A stretch of 64,000 nucleotides of DNA from VRUE01 sp963703235 (GCA_963703235.1 OY969802.1:1178001-1242000); one strand, 5' to 3'. Shown: positions 16,366 to 27,029, counted from the stretch's first letter. Notes: generated by a model not told the origin, from the sequence alone. Program-made: numbers and translations.

Positions 16366-18750
16366 CTAGCCCGCCGACAGCGTCGGCTCGGCCTCCGGAT
16401 CGCCGTGAGAGACGTTCCCTCGCGGCGCCTGACGACTCGCCCAGATCTCGAGCGCTCGCATCAGCGGCGGCAGGTCGGGCAGGTCGGCGAGGAGCTCGAG
16501 CAGCTCCTCCGCATCGCTGCTGGTGAGCTTGAACTGCTCACGGGCGAAGGCGAGGAGGAACTCCGGCGCAGCCTCGCCCTCCTCGTCGTTCATGTGCTCG
16601 ATCGCACGGCGAACGAGACCGTGCATTTGAGCGCTGAGGACCGCATCGTGGGAGTAGTCGAGCTCACCCGGCCGGGCGGCGCGCAGCAGAGCAGCCTGGA
16701 GCACGCCGTCGTTGAAGCGCGCGAAGTTGGCGGGCGAGAGGACGGTCCGGTTGTGCTCGTGCTGCACCAGAGCGCTGCCGTCGGGCTCGACCGATCGCAG
16801 CTGGTGCAGGATCGCCAGCACGGTCACGTAGACGTCGGCCTGAGTGCCGCCCTCGAAGGCGGTCTTGGAGAGAGTGCGCCAGTAGACGAATCCTTTGCGC
16901 AGCCCGAGCCGATTCGCGGCGTCAAACGAGAGCTGCCCCGCTTTGACCGGTGGCAGGAACAGCTCGTCGACCAGGCCACTGCCCCGATCCGCCGCGGCGG
17001 CGGCGATTTCCGCCCGGCGGGCGTCGATCTGGTCGATCGCCTCGGAGTCGACCTGGCCGTCCCCGGTCGAGCGCCCCTCGAGCAGCTTGCGAACCTCGAG
17101 CAGGAATCTCCGCTCGCTCTCCCACGGCGAGGGTTCGACACCGTGCTCTCCGGGCAGGAAGGCGGTGGCGACCGTGATGAAAGGGTGCGCGCGCGGACGG
17201 CGGCCATAGGTGAGGTTCGAGTCGACACGTTCGAGATCGGCGCTCGAGCGGGTCCGGGCCACCCCGACCAGGTAGACGATCGAATCGACATTCGAGACGT
17301 TCCGCAGGAACTGGCTGACGCCCAGCAACGTCCGGCCCGAGGACATCGCGCCGGCGACGACCATGACCGAGCCGGAGACCCCCTCCAACGAGACCTCGCC
17401 CCGGAGCACCGCCTCGGCATTGACGACCAACGCCTCGTCGAGGGTGCGTTTGCTCTCCTCGTTGAAGTGAGCGACCACGGACTCCGCCAGTGCCCGGGAA
17501 GAGGGATGGTCGACATACACGACCCTGGACAGCGAGGCGGGCACGGTGGTCCTGAGGCGGCGCACCAGTGCTTTGGCGAAGGGGCCGTCCTGGTGCGTCA
17601 CGGCATCCTGCAGGCGAACGTATACCTCGCGAGGGCGCCCGCCCCTCGGCGAACCGCCGTGGCATCGCAGGACCCTCGATCCGACGGTGGCCTCGAGAAA
17701 CTCCGCAAGCCACTCGGGAGCGTCGCTGGCCTTGAGCACGATGTCGGATATGTTGGGATTCGCCGGCAGGAACTGGTCGCCGCTGATCCGAATCGTGGTC
17801 GAGCCGCGACGGCACAGTTCGCATTCCTCGAGCCGCTTGAAGCTCAACGGCGGTTGCTCGCCCGGCTGCTCGCCGCGTTGGGTCAGGTCGCAGAGGATGC
17901 GGGCGCTGCCCCTGGGCTTTGGACCGCAGTAGAAGAGGGTGACGATGCGCTCGGCCTGGAGATAGTCGTTCTCCATCATTTCCTCTTCCAGACCCCCGGA
18001 CGTCGTCGCCGAGATGAGGCAGAGGGCATGGTCGGGAACGAACTCGAAATTGTGCAGGCCGTCGTAGGAGGAGAAGCTGTCGATCGTCGGCGGGACCAGA
18101 TCCGGATCGAACACCCGGCGCAAGTCGATCAGCGCGTAGGCGACGCTGCTGATGCTCGCGGTGTCGACGAACATTCGACGCAGCCCCTCGGGCCACCACT
18201 TGAGGATCCCCATCGCGATGAAGGCAACCTCGGCCGAATGGAGGAGGACGTTGCCGGTGCGGATGAAGCCCTGCGTGTGCTTGCCGGAGGGGTTGACGTA
18301 GTGCGAGCCCGGAGCGGCGCGAAGCATGCCCTTTCGCTCGCGGAAGATCTGGCAGAGACCCTGGCGCAGCAGGGCCGCGGCGAATGCCCCGTCGCCGGCC
18401 TCCGGCAAATCTCCCCGAGGAGCGCGCAGGTCGCCCTCGGCGGTGAAGAGAAGCGGGTGCACCGGCGGGGTGTCGATCCAGCGCGTGAAGGCCGGGAGCG
18501 CATCGGCCACGTCCTGGCTCGCGGCCGCGGCCTCGATCTCTTCGCGGGCGGGCTCCGGACCGAGCAGCAAGAGCCGGCTCGGCGGCGGCGACCGTTCCAG
18601 ATGTCGGCGCAGAGCCTCGATCAAGAGGTCGACGTCGACCCGCGTCCCGCCGGTGAAGGCGACGACGTCGACCGGCCCAGCCTCACCCGGGTTCGGCTCG
18701 AGGTCGAAGAGAAAGAAGTCAGAGGGCCGTTTGGTTTGGGTCATGGCCAA
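16366..18750 (-). CDS. Large protein of unknown function, possibly phosphoribosyltransferase-like
   Basis: 794 residues, cytoplasmic, no signal or membrane helices. Not recognised with confidence. Several stretches resemble parts of type I phosphoribosyltransferases: YVNPSGKHTQGFIRTGNVLL (like the start of orotate PRTases), LCLISATTSGGLEEEM and VMVVAGAMSSGRTLLGVSQF (like the PRPP-loop strand-loop-helix), each following hydrophobic strands. A CELCRRGST segment near residue 316 contains a Cys pair. The C-terminal 170 residues are helical and acidic. Start: ATG at 18750 or the in-frame ATG at 18744; both overlap the end of the GHKL ATPase gene by about 30 nt, indicating coupled expression. The acylphosphatase-phosphoesterase fusion follows. 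A nucleotide or ribose-phosphate role is an inference from motif shape only. Confidence 0.75.
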   Translation of the reverse strand: MAMTQTKRPSDFFLFDLEPNPGEAGPVDVVAFTGGTRVDVDLLIEALRRHLERSPPPSRLLLLGPEPAREEIEAAAASQDVADALPAFTRWIDTPPVHPLLFTAEGDLRAPRGDLPEAGDGAFAAALLRQGLCQIFRERKGMLRAAPGSHYVNPSGKHTQGFIRTGNVLLHSAEVAFIAMGILKWWPEGLRRMFVDTASISSVAYALIDLRRVFDPDLVPPTIDSFSSYDGLHNFEFVPDHALCLISATTSGGLEEEMMENDYLQAERIVTLFYCGPKPRGSARILCDLTQRGEQPGEQPPLSFKRLEECELCRRGSTTIRISGDQFLPANPNISDIVLKASDAPEWLAEFLEATVGSRVLRCHGGSPRGGRPREVYVRLQDAVTHQDGPFAKALVRRLRTTVPASLSRVVYVDHPSSRALAESVVAHFNEESKRTLDEALVVNAEAVLRGEVSLEGVSGSVMVVAGAMSSGRTLLGVSQFLRNVSNVDSIVYLVGVARTRSSADLERVDSNLTYGRRPRAHPFITVATAFLPGEHGVEPSPWESERRFLLEVRKLLEGRSTGDGQVDSEAIDQIDARRAEIAAAAADRGSGLVDELFLPPVKAGQLSFDAANRLGLRKGFVYWRTLSKTAFEGGTQADVYVTVLAILHQLRSVEPDGSALVQHEHNRTVLSPANFARFNDGVLQAALLRAARPGELDYSHDAVLSAQMHGLVRRAIEHMNDEEGEAAPEFLLAFAREQFKLTSSDAEELLELLADLPDLPPLMRALEIWASRQAPRGNVSHGDPEAEPTLSAG

Positions 18751-19963
18751 TCGGCAGGAGCGCAGTGAAGAAGCTCCCCGTCGCCGGTGCGTTTTCGGTT
18801 ACACCTCCGAGGCCGGCACTCCAATCGAGCAGATAGGGCTCGTCGGCGTCGGCTTCGGGGTCGTAGGGCATTGCGACGAAGTCCCGGTAGAGGCTGAGAC
18901 GCCCGGTTCTCAGCCAGAGAAACGCAGAAAGATCGGTCAGGTCTTTGCAGACCTTGTGCAGACCGACGCCCTGCGCGTCTTCGGTGGAGGAGGTCACGTG
19001 TTTGCGCAGACATTCCCGCAGCGTCGACAGCTCGGCGCCGACGTCGGGATCGGCGCGCTCGGGGTGCTTGACGAGCAGGCGCCGGGAGGCGACGCCCGGT
19101 CCGCTGTCGAAGACGGTCAATTCGACGAAGCGTCGCCGGCCGTCGCGCGGCGCCAGCGAAGGGTGGCTGAAGAAGTCGCGCAGGGCCGGCTGGTCCTTGA
19201 CCATGCCCAGCTCGAGCGCGGCGTCGACGTTGTGGCGCTCGACTCGCACCCCCCTGGCCGAGGATTCCGGCGGATAGGGGATTTCCACCGCATCGCTGCG
19301 AGCCCATTCGTGCGTGTTCTTGAACAGCTCGTAGAGCGTGCTGGAAAGGCCGCCGACGCCGGCGAAGGCGCCACCTCCCCCGATACCCGCATTGAGGCGC
19401 TCCTGAATCTGCTGGGCGAGGCTCCCGAAGCCCTCGCGACCGAGCAGCTCCGGATCGCGCGCGAGATTCGCCGGGCGATCCCGGTACAGCAGGGGGGGCG
19501 CCTCGTAGGCGGAGTCGTCCAAGCACATCGCGAAGGTCTTCCCCCCCTTGCGCAGGGTGGTGCCGCTGCGGTCCATCCGCGCGAAGCGCTCGCGCAGAAT
19601 CGGAGCGGCGAGCGGCGTCAGGTCCCGAATGCCTCGACGCGCACGGACGTCTCCGGCAAGAGCAGCCGCGAGCATCGCGTGATCCGCTTTGAGGGCACGC
19701 TCCAGGGTGACCTGCGCCCGCTCGTCCCCATCGTCCTCCTGAACGTGGAGCCGCAAGCGGCCGTCGGGACAGTGCCGCGCCCAGGTGACGAGGAGCTGCA
19801 TGTAGGCGGCGCTGGCCGCGAACGATTTCTGTTTGAGGCTGTTGGGCAGCAGGATGTCCGCGTCACGCGGCGCCGAGACGATGCGGGCCACCAGGGCCTC
19901 CATCTCGGCAATCGAGCTCCGTCCCCGCAGCTCGATCACAGTTCTTTCCTTTGCCGCCTTCAC
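18719..19963 (-). CDS. GHKL-type ATPase (HATPase_c) of unknown role
   Basis: 414 residues. The Bergerat ATP-binding fold is visible: N-box SSTLYELFKNTHEWAR (210-222, with Glu212/Asn216), G1 box VFDSGPGVA (DxGxG at 286-290) and G2 box QGVGLHKVCKDL (GxGL at 332-335). The N-terminal 200 residues are unlike histidine kinases, MutL or Hsp90 as I know them; no dimerisation/phosphoacceptor histidine domain or membrane segment is seen, so a sensor kinase is unlikely. GTG at 19963 is used. The end overlaps the start of the 794-residue gene. Upstream is the aminotransferase at a 128-nt distance that contains a CTCGCG/CGCGAG hairpin, so a separate promoter is possible. Confidence 0.82.
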   Translation of the reverse strand: MKAAKERTVIELRGRSSIAEMEALVARIVSAPRDADILLPNSLKQKSFAASAAYMQLLVTWARHCPDGRLRLHVQEDDGDERAQVTLERALKADHAMLAAALAGDVRARRGIRDLTPLAAPILRERFARMDRSGTTLRKGGKTFAMCLDDSAYEAPPLLYRDRPANLARDPELLGREGFGSLAQQIQERLNAGIGGGGAFAGVGGLSSTLYELFKNTHEWARSDAVEIPYPPESSARGVRVERHNVDAALELGMVKDQPALRDFFSHPSLAPRDGRRRFVELTVFDSGPGVASRRLLVKHPERADPDVGAELSTLRECLRKHVTSSTEDAQGVGLHKVCKDLTDLSAFLWLRTGRLSLYRDFVAMPYDPEADADEPYLLDWSAGLGGVTENAPATGSFFTALLPIGHDPNQTAL

Positions 19964-20091
19964 CCACCGTCCCCCAATCGGAGCGGGTCAACATACTCGA
20001 AGAGTTTCTCTCGCGCCGCGCGAGGATTCCTCAGGGCGACCGTGACGAAGGCCTCCGGTCGAGTCGCGTCAGCGCCTCGTGCGCCGTCCGC

Positions 20092-21110
<1,019 letters not shown>

Positions 21111-21114
<4 letters not shown>

Positions 21115-23258
21115 TTGGAAGCGTTGGAATCTACTTTTTCGAGCAAAATCCGTGCTCGCCGCACGACGACCTCGGCGCCGGCGGTCCGGCATCCGGTGCG
21201 CTGAATCGTGCGCGCCAGGCGCACGGTCTCCGCCGGCAGCAGACCCCGCCTGGAGAGCGAAGCGCGCGAGTGCGGCGCGATCGCGAGCTCGAAACCGAGC
21301 AGGTCGCGCTTCGCTTCGCCCAGTCTGTTGGTGTGCTCCGGGGCGCATAGTCCGGCATCCCTCAGCGCCCGCACCGCGGCCGTCAGGTGGCCGCCGAGCA
21401 GGTGGGCCTCGGCCAGAGTCGTGGTGTGCTCGCAGCGCCGCTTGCGATTGATCACGGTCGTCGTCTCGAGCGCCCGCCGCGCCGCCCTGGCCGCGGCGCG
21501 GAAGCGGCCCCGCGCCAGCTCCACCTCCGCCAGCAGCGCCCAGGCGTCGGCGATCTCGTCGTGGCCCGAGGCAGCGACGAGCGCCAGCACCTCGTCGACC
21601 GATCGCCCGGCCTCGCTCATCGCCCCGCTGAGCACGGCGCACTCGGCGAGGCCGCATTCGGAGGTGAAGCGGCGGTCCACGTAGCCGAGGCTGCAGGCGA
21701 GCTCATGCGCCTCGGCGAGCGCCGGACGGGCGCGAGCGATCTCCATCAGACCGAGGCGGCCGATCCCGGTCGCCTCGACCGCATCGAGGAGCGCCTCCAG
21801 CTCGCCGCGACGCCGAAACACCGCCGCGGCCCGCCGCAGGCTCCGCATCCCGCAGCGCGGACGGCCGGCCCAGATCTCCGTCCGGCCCATCCACGCCACC
21901 GCGTGAGCCCATTCCGTCGCTGTGGGCTCCACCGCGTCGCGCGCCGCGACGAAGTGCGAACGCGCCGTCTCGTAGTCCTGCTGCAGGAAGGCGGCGCGGC
22001 CGAGGAGGAGATCGGCCAGCACCGCGATCCGCTCGTCGCCGGAGCCCGATGCCTCTTGCTTCGCCTGTCGACCGAGCGCGTAGGCGGCGACTGGGTCGCT
22101 GACCATCCTCAGCAGCGCCGACTGGGCCCGCTCGTAGGAGCAGCGTGCCGCGGTCCAGCGCCCGTCCGGCAGGGGCGAGGGTTTGCTCTCGGCCAGCGCC
22201 CTTTCGGCCAGCTCGTAGCGACACATGTCCCCGAACAGCAGCGCCGCCAGGCCGAGGCCGGTCGGATCGTGCAATCTCACCGACCGTGCCCAGCTCCCCA
22301 CCGCGATACGCCAATCGGGCTGCCGTCGGGCTCGCTGCGGCTCGGCGCCGTTGGGGGCCGTCATGCCGAGCGCATCGAGCACCTGGGAGGTCCGCCCCCG
22401 CAGGACTTTCACCTTGACGCCGTTCTCCCGCATCGAGACGAGAACCGATTGCCAGAGCGGCGCCCCGCGACCGGCCCCGCCCAACCTCGCGACCCGCGGC
22501 TCGGCTTCGCAGTGGTCGATCCAGATCACCCGAGCGGGCCTCGACGCCCGCAGCGCCGGGACGATGTCCAGGTCGTCGCTGGCCGAGTAGCCGGCGACGA
22601 CCAGCGTCCGTCCGTTGACGAGGTGGCCCAGCACCGCCCTCGCCCTTTTGTTGAGGAAAGCGCCGGGATTGGTCGCGGCAATGATCTGCGTGGTTGCGTG
22701 GAGCGAGCGCCGAGGGCGCATCGTCCTCCCCTTCGCATGCGTCGTGCGGGTCCCGTGGAACTTGACGACCGGGACACCGGCGGAGCGCGCCTTCCGGGCA
22801 CCGTCGTGCGCGTCGACCGTGAGCGGAAGATCCCCTTGCTCGAGGAGGGCCCGCTCCAGCAGGTCGTCGAAGTTGACGGTGGTCAGGTGCAGGCCCCGAC
22901 GCGTGCCATGCGCGAGCCGGCGGTGAAGCTCGCCGGGGCGCGTGAACCCGTCGACGAAGCCGAAGAGTCCGAGGTCGGGGTCGAAGACGCGACCGACCCA
23001 CATCAGCAGGGTCTCGAGCCTGATCACGTCGTGGTCGTCACGGGCGTCGGCACGGGGAAGCCGTGCCAGGCGGCAGAGCTCCTCGGCGGCCCACTCGCTT
23101 CGCACCAGGCGGCCGACGATCTCGTCGAAGAGCGGCCAAGCCGTCGGCAGCCCGGCGTCGACCGAGATGCCGGCGCCTGCCAGGACGGTCACCCCGCTCA
23201 ATGCCGTGTCGCCGCCCCGCAGCGGCAAGAGCCTCTCCCACTCCAACGTTCCCCCCAC
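21111..23258 (-). CDS. SIR2-family protein with C-terminal TPR-like repeats
   Basis: 715 residues. N-terminal SIR2-like NAD-binding domain (about 21-250): VTVLAGAGISVDAGLPTAW (GAGIS 28-32), LHLTTVNFDDLLERAL (Asn129, Asp131), VVKFHGT (candidate catalytic His168) and RTLVVAGYSASDDLDIVPAL. From about residue 330 on, Ala/Arg-rich helical pairs with repeat spacing typical of TPR arrays (for example ADLLLGRAAFLQQDYETARS). In bacteria, SIR2 plus a helical sensor is a common plan of NAD-depleting anti-phage effectors; that role is inference here. GTG at 23258 has AAAGGAG seven bases upstream; the longer open frame upstream is antisense to the decarboxylase. Coupled by GTGA to the aminotransferase. 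Confidence 0.82.
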
Positions 23259-23324
23259 TCTCTGACTCCTTTGCGCACTCCACGCGTTTAGAACGCTCGA
23301 CAGACGCGAGGATATGGTTCCGCC

Positions 23325-24977
23325 ATGCCCGAGGGCACTTACCCGGACGCGCCGTGGGGCGAAGCGGTCCTCGCGAGGCTGGCTGTCCTCGACGCCCACC
23401 TCAGGCGCGGGGCGGCCCAAGCTCAACAGCGCGACCCCGAGCACTCCGGCCAGGTCGCGATCGAACCGTTCGCGAAGTTCCCCGCCCGAGATTTCAACTA
23501 TCTGGCGGAGCTGGACCGGATGGATGCCGACGCCCCCGCCACCGAGCCGGAGCTGCTCGACGAGGTCGCGCACTTCTTCCGCGGCGCGCAGCGGCCCGAG
23601 TCGCCCTACTGCCTGTTCAACATGAACGTCCTCCCCACGGTCGACGCAGCCGCGGCCGCCTGCCTGGCAACGATCCAGAACGTCAACGGGCTGATGGACA
23701 TGTTCGCCGGCGAGAGCCTCCTGGTGGAGCAGAAGGTGGCGCGAACGATCGGCCGCTGGGCGGGGTGGCCCGAGGCGATGGGAATCGCCTGCAGCGGCGG
23801 CAAGCTGACGATGCAATACGCGCTCCGAGCGGCGATCTCGCGCGCCCAGCCGGCCGCCACGAAGGAGGGGATCGGAGAGCGGCTCGTCGCGATCTGCAGC
23901 ACCGGCGCCCACTACAGCGTCGAGCACGTCGCCGCGACGGTCGGCATCGGCGCCGACAACTGCGTGCGGGTGCCGGCCGACTCCGGCGGCGGCATGTCGT
24001 TGCCGGCGCTGTGGACGGCGATGGAGAGGGCGCATGCGGAAGGGGCGACGATCGCCGCGGTCGTCTGCTGCGGCGGGACCATCGTCGACTTCTCCTGCGA
24101 CGACACGAGCGAGGTCCACGACACGGTGGAGCGGTTCGTGCGCAAGCACGAACTCGCCCACAGGCCGTACCTGCACTTCGACAGCGTCATCGGGTGGCTC
24201 TACTTCACCTTTCGCGACATGCCCGCCGAGGACTTGGAAGCGGCTGTTCCCGAGGAAGCGATCCGCGACCGGATCGCGGAGGTCATCCGCCGCTGTGCGG
24301 CGCTCGAGCAGTTCGACTCGCTCGGAGTCGATTTCCACAAGACGGGACTCTGTCCGGAGACCAGCAGCTTCTTCATTGCGCCGGATCGGCGCTTCATGGA
24401 CGAGCTCGGAACCGGCGACTACCGGTACCGGGATGCCGACTTCGAGTTCGGCAACTTCAGGGCGTACCGTTACACCTTCGAGAACTCCCGTCCCACCCAG
24501 GGGATTCTTTCCGCCTGGGTGAACCTGCGACGGCTCGGCCGCAGCGGATTCGGCAGGTACTTGGTCAGTCTGCACCGCGGGCGCGCCGGGCTCGAGCGGG
24601 CGATCGAGCGCCACGGGCAATTCACGGTTCTCAACCCCTCCAACCTCGGCTGGGAGGTTCTCTTCCACATCCCCTTCAACGACATCGGCGACGAGGCCTA
24701 CGACGACGTCGCCATCGCCTTCATGGAGCACTGCTGGAGGCGCGTACGGGAAGGACACGAGCTGCCGCTGTTCAGCATCGTTCCCGAGTACCACGTCGAC
24801 CACGACCCCCTCCGCTCGAGGGTCGCCTTCCTGCTTTACCCGATGAACGACCACACCTCCGCGCTGTGGGATTCCGTCCTCGACGCCATCGCTCTCGAGC
24901 TGCGCCGCTTCGAGCAGAGCAGGGACTCGTCGGCGGCAAGCGCACGCCCGACCGTCTGGGACAAGCCAATCCGCTGA
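23325..24977 (+). CDS. PLP-dependent group II decarboxylase-like enzyme
   Basis: 550 residues, aromatic-L-amino-acid/glutamate decarboxylase superfamily (fold type I). Seen: GIACSGGKLTMQYALRAA (phosphate-binding turn), STGAHYSVEHVAATVGIG (stacking His196), HFDSVIGWLY (Asp286 to the pyridine nitrogen) and the Schiff-base lysine in GVDFHKTGLCPETSSFF (Lys339). Substrate cannot be read off; the active-site neighbourhood differs from classic glutamate decarboxylases. Divergent from the SIR2 gene (66 nt between starts) and followed after 11 nt by the intradiol-dioxygenase-like gene on the same strand. Confidence 0.85.
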   Translation: MPEGTYPDAPWGEAVLARLAVLDAHLRRGAAQAQQRDPEHSGQVAIEPFAKFPARDFNYLAELDRMDADAPATEPELLDEVAHFFRGAQRPESPYCLFNMNVLPTVDAAAAACLATIQNVNGLMDMFAGESLLVEQKVARTIGRWAGWPEAMGIACSGGKLTMQYALRAAISRAQPAATKEGIGERLVAICSTGAHYSVEHVAATVGIGADNCVRVPADSGGGMSLPALWTAMERAHAEGATIAAVVCCGGTIVDFSCDDTSEVHDTVERFVRKHELAHRPYLHFDSVIGWLYFTFRDMPAEDLEAAVPEEAIRDRIAEVIRRCAALEQFDSLGVDFHKTGLCPETSSFFIAPDRRFMDELGTGDYRYRDADFEFGNFRAYRYTFENSRPTQGILSAWVNLRRLGRSGFGRYLVSLHRGRAGLERAIERHGQFTVLNPSNLGWEVLFHIPFNDIGDEAYDDVAIAFMEHCWRRVREGHELPLFSIVPEYHVDHDPLRSRVAFLLYPMNDHTSALWDSVLDAIALELRRFEQSRDSSAASARPTVWDKPIR

Positions 24978-24988
24978 GCTCGACACCG

Positions 24989-25813
24989 ATGAGCGATCGC
25001 ACTAGCGAGAATCGAGAGGGTCCGGCGGACGACCGCCGACCCTCCAACGGGATTCAGGTACCGATGCGGCGCCGCGAGATGGTGGCGCTGTCGGCAGGGG
25101 CGCTGGCGAGCGTTGCCCTTTACGCCTGCGGCGCTGACGAGGACGAGGCGGCCAGATCGGTGGCGGAAGGGACCACCACGCCCGACTGCGTGTTGACGCC
25201 GGGGCAGGAGGAAGGCCCCTTCTACATCGACCTGGCGCAGGTTCGACAGGACATCGTCGAGAACCGCCCCGGCGTGCCGCTCGCGCTCGCGCTGACCGTC
25301 GTCGACTCGGATACCTGCGAGCCGATCCGCGATGCCGCCGTCGACGTCTGGCACTGCGACGCGCTTGGCGTCTACTCGGGCGAGCCATCGGAGGGCAGCG
25401 AGGGCGAGACCTACCTGCGCGGGATCCAGCTGACCGCCGGGAACGGCCTGGCAGAGTTCGCGACCATCTACCCGGGCCAGTACCCGGGGCGGACGACGCA
25501 CATCCACGTCAAGGTCCATATCGGCGGGAGGCAGAGCGGCGGCACCTACTCCGGCGGTCACGTCTCGCACACCGGCCAGCTGTTCACCTCCGATCGGCGC
25601 GACGCGGAGGTCTTCGCGCTCGCCCCCTACAACCGGAACACGGCCGAAATCCTCTCCCGCAACGCCGACGGCATCTTTCGGGATCAGGGCGGCTCGAGCT
25701 CGGTGCTCGCCCTCGCACGGGCCGGCAACAGTCTCGCGCGGGATGGCTTTACGGCAAGAGTGACGCTGGGCGTGAATCCCAACGCAACGCCCGACCGGCC
25801 CCCCGGGCCGTAG
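24989..25813 (+). CDS. Tat-exported lipoprotein with intradiol dioxygenase-like domain
   Basis: 274 residues. A long N-terminus carries a twin-arginine type signal, MRRREMVALSAGALASVALYAC, written here by parts: arginines 27-29, hydrophobic core 32-44, lipobox ALYAC with Cys47. Residues about 62-230 form the beta-sandwich of the intradiol ring-cleavage dioxygenase superfamily: GQEEGPFYID, AAVDVWHCDALGVYSG, ETYLRGIQ, then ATIYPGQYPGRTTHIHVKVH, whose Tyr and two His match iron-ligand positions of protocatechuate/catechol dioxygenases. Extracytoplasmic members of this group are mostly uncharacterised. It probably shares a transcript with the decarboxylase. Catalysis on catechols is plausible, not shown. 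Confidence 0.85.
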   Translation: MSDRTSENREGPADDRRPSNGIQVPMRRREMVALSAGALASVALYACGADEDEAARSVAEGTTTPDCVLTPGQEEGPFYIDLAQVRQDIVENRPGVPLALALTVVDSDTCEPIRDAAVDVWHCDALGVYSGEPSEGSEGETYLRGIQLTAGNGLAEFATIYPGQYPGRTTHIHVKVHIGGRQSGGTYSGGHVSHTGQLFTSDRRDAEVFALAPYNRNTAEILSRNADGIFRDQGGSSSVLALARAGNSLARDGFTARVTLGVNPNATPDRPPGP

Positions 25814-25929
25814 CCAGGCTCAAAGGCATACCCAAGCAACCTACCGAGGCCGGGAGCGTCGGCAGACTGCCGAAGCCGAGCGAAATTACATGGCAAGCGA
25901 AGTTGCGGATTTGCAGCGACTTCTATAAG

Positions 25930-25972
25930 GGGTGGACGACCGGATTCGAACCGGCGACCGCCTGGACCACAA
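25930..25972. other. Attachment-site copy: duplicated 3' part of tRNA-His
   Basis: 43 bases are identical to 28645-28687, the 3' half of the intact tRNA-His from acceptor end to anticodon loop, but the sequence then diverges (CACAATTAGG instead of CACAACCAGG), so this copy cannot fold as a tRNA. This is the standard footprint of site-specific integration into a tRNA gene. It marks the left end of a 2.7-kb insertion. The surrounding 25814-26134 holds no gene I can support. Confidence 0.85.
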
Positions 25973-26088
25973 TTAGGCGAGAGTTGGTCGCCGAAACTCG
26001 GCAAACCGCATTGGGAAGCGGTTTCAGAGCCGAGTGTCAAAGTGGGAGATTGTTCAGATATGCGCCGATATACGCGGATATGTCGGGT

Positions 26089-26120
26089 GTTCAGGCAGAA
26101 ATTGCGATTTCTGCCTGAAC
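26089..26120. repeat. Palindrome at the left part of the mini-island
   Basis: GTTCAGGCAGAAAT (26089-26102) is perfectly complementary to ATTTCTGCCTGAAC (26107-26120) around TGCG. A shorter related palindrome with the same GTTCAGGCAG...CTGCCTGAAC ends is at 28549-28571 near the other boundary. It lies just beyond the stop of the minus-strand HigA-like gene and could serve as its terminator. Confidence 0.65.
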
Positions 26121-26134
26121 GGAGCCGACGCGGT

Positions 26135-26524
26135 TCAAGTTGCCAGCGAGGAGGCCGCAACGACAGAGACATCATCGTGCGCGATAACGCCCTGCCTCTG
26201 CGCCCGAGCGGTGACGAGCACCGGCTTCCGGTCCGCCGGTGAGACGTCGAGCACAAACTCGATCCCGAGTCGCCTCACCGCGTTGATGATCGTGTCGACC
26301 TCGGGGTTGTGCTCCCCGGACTCGAGCTTGACGATCCGCGGCTGAGAAAGCCCAAGCTTCTCGGCCAAGGCCCGCTGGCTCAGCTCGTGCTCTGCCCGAT
26401 ATCGCAGCAGCGTCGCAGCGAACTCACGAGCCGGAGCGAGCCGCTGCCACTCCGCCTTGAAGCTAGGGTCGGCTAGCTGCTCTTCCGCGACCAGCGCGTC
26501 GAAGTTCTTTCCAGTGGCTGCCAT
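26135..26524 (-). CDS. HigA-like antitoxin, XRE-type helix-turn-helix
   Basis: 129 residues. A Cro/C1-type HTH in the middle (about 45-100): LLRYRAEHELSQRALAEKLG followed by LSQPRIVKLESGEHNPEVDT. N-terminal region LVAEEQLADPSFKAEWQRL is typical of antitoxins paired with HigB/Gp49 toxins. It lies 33 nt downstream of the toxin gene on the same strand, the toxin-first order of HigBA systems. Likely neutralises the toxin and represses the promoter. Located within the tRNA-His mini-island. Confidence 0.88.
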   Translation of the reverse strand: MAATGKNFDALVAEEQLADPSFKAEWQRLAPAREFAATLLRYRAEHELSQRALAEKLGLSQPRIVKLESGEHNPEVDTIINAVRRLGIEFVLDVSPADRKPVLVTARAQRQGVIAHDDVSVVAASSLAT

Positions 26525-26557
26525 TACTAGATCACGATAATAGAAATGTTATCAATG

Positions 26558-26887
26558 TCAATAGCGCTTGAGGCGTTGAGTTGCCTCCGCGACCGCCCGG
26601 TCGAAGCCTTTCTTCTTCGCCGCCACGGCAAGAACGACGAATCGCCCTCCAAGCCGCACGTAGATCGGCCGAACCTCACAGGCTCCCTGTTTCGGTCGCA
26701 GCTCGAACAAATCCGCCTCCCCCTTCAGCGACTTCATATGTGGCGACGGCAGATCCGGCCCGAGATCCTTCAGCTTCTGCACCACGTTGAAGACCGCCTT
26801 GCGATCTCCTCGCGACTTCACATCCTCGAAGTCGACGACGGCGTCGCTATCAAACTCAACAAGCCAGGTTCTTGACTGCTTCGCCAT
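26558..26887 (-). CDS. HigB/Gp49-family toxin (RelE fold)
   Basis: 109 residues, basic. Pattern of the phage-derived Gp49-like/HigB family of ribosome-dependent or free mRNA interferases: VVQKLKDLGPDLPSPHMKSL, LFELRPKQGACEVRPIYVRL and FVVLAVAAKKKGFDRAVAEA. The basic/aromatic strand with Arg-Pro-Ile-Tyr and the following KK cluster are typical. Toxin is upstream of the antitoxin. Start ATG at 26887. Confidence 0.88.
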   Translation of the reverse strand: MAKQSRTWLVEFDSDAVVDFEDVKSRGDRKAVFNVVQKLKDLGPDLPSPHMKSLKGEADLFELRPKQGACEVRPIYVRLGGRFVVLAVAAKKKGFDRAVAEATQRLKRY

Positions 26888-27029
26888 TCTCGCGACCCTA
26901 GTGGCGAGCCCGGACTCAACTTTTTGTCTTCAGCAGATTGTCGTGTGCCACGTCGGACGAGTTGCGGTCGTCAAGCGACTTCGTGCCGCCCTGACCCAAG
27001 CGCACTGGCCAAGCCTAGACTTCGCGCGC

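Noticed and set aside
16129..18768. Plus-strand open frame of 879 codons
   Set aside because: Antisense to the 794-residue gene and the fusion gene, both of which have coherent domains and starts.
18719..19963. Sensor histidine kinase
   Set aside because: GHKL boxes are present, but no phosphoacceptor His helix, membrane segment or response regulator is seen.
25930..25972. Second tRNA-His gene
   Set aside because: Only the 3' half is present; the sequence beyond the anticodon loop cannot complete the cloverleaf. Kept as an attachment-site copy.
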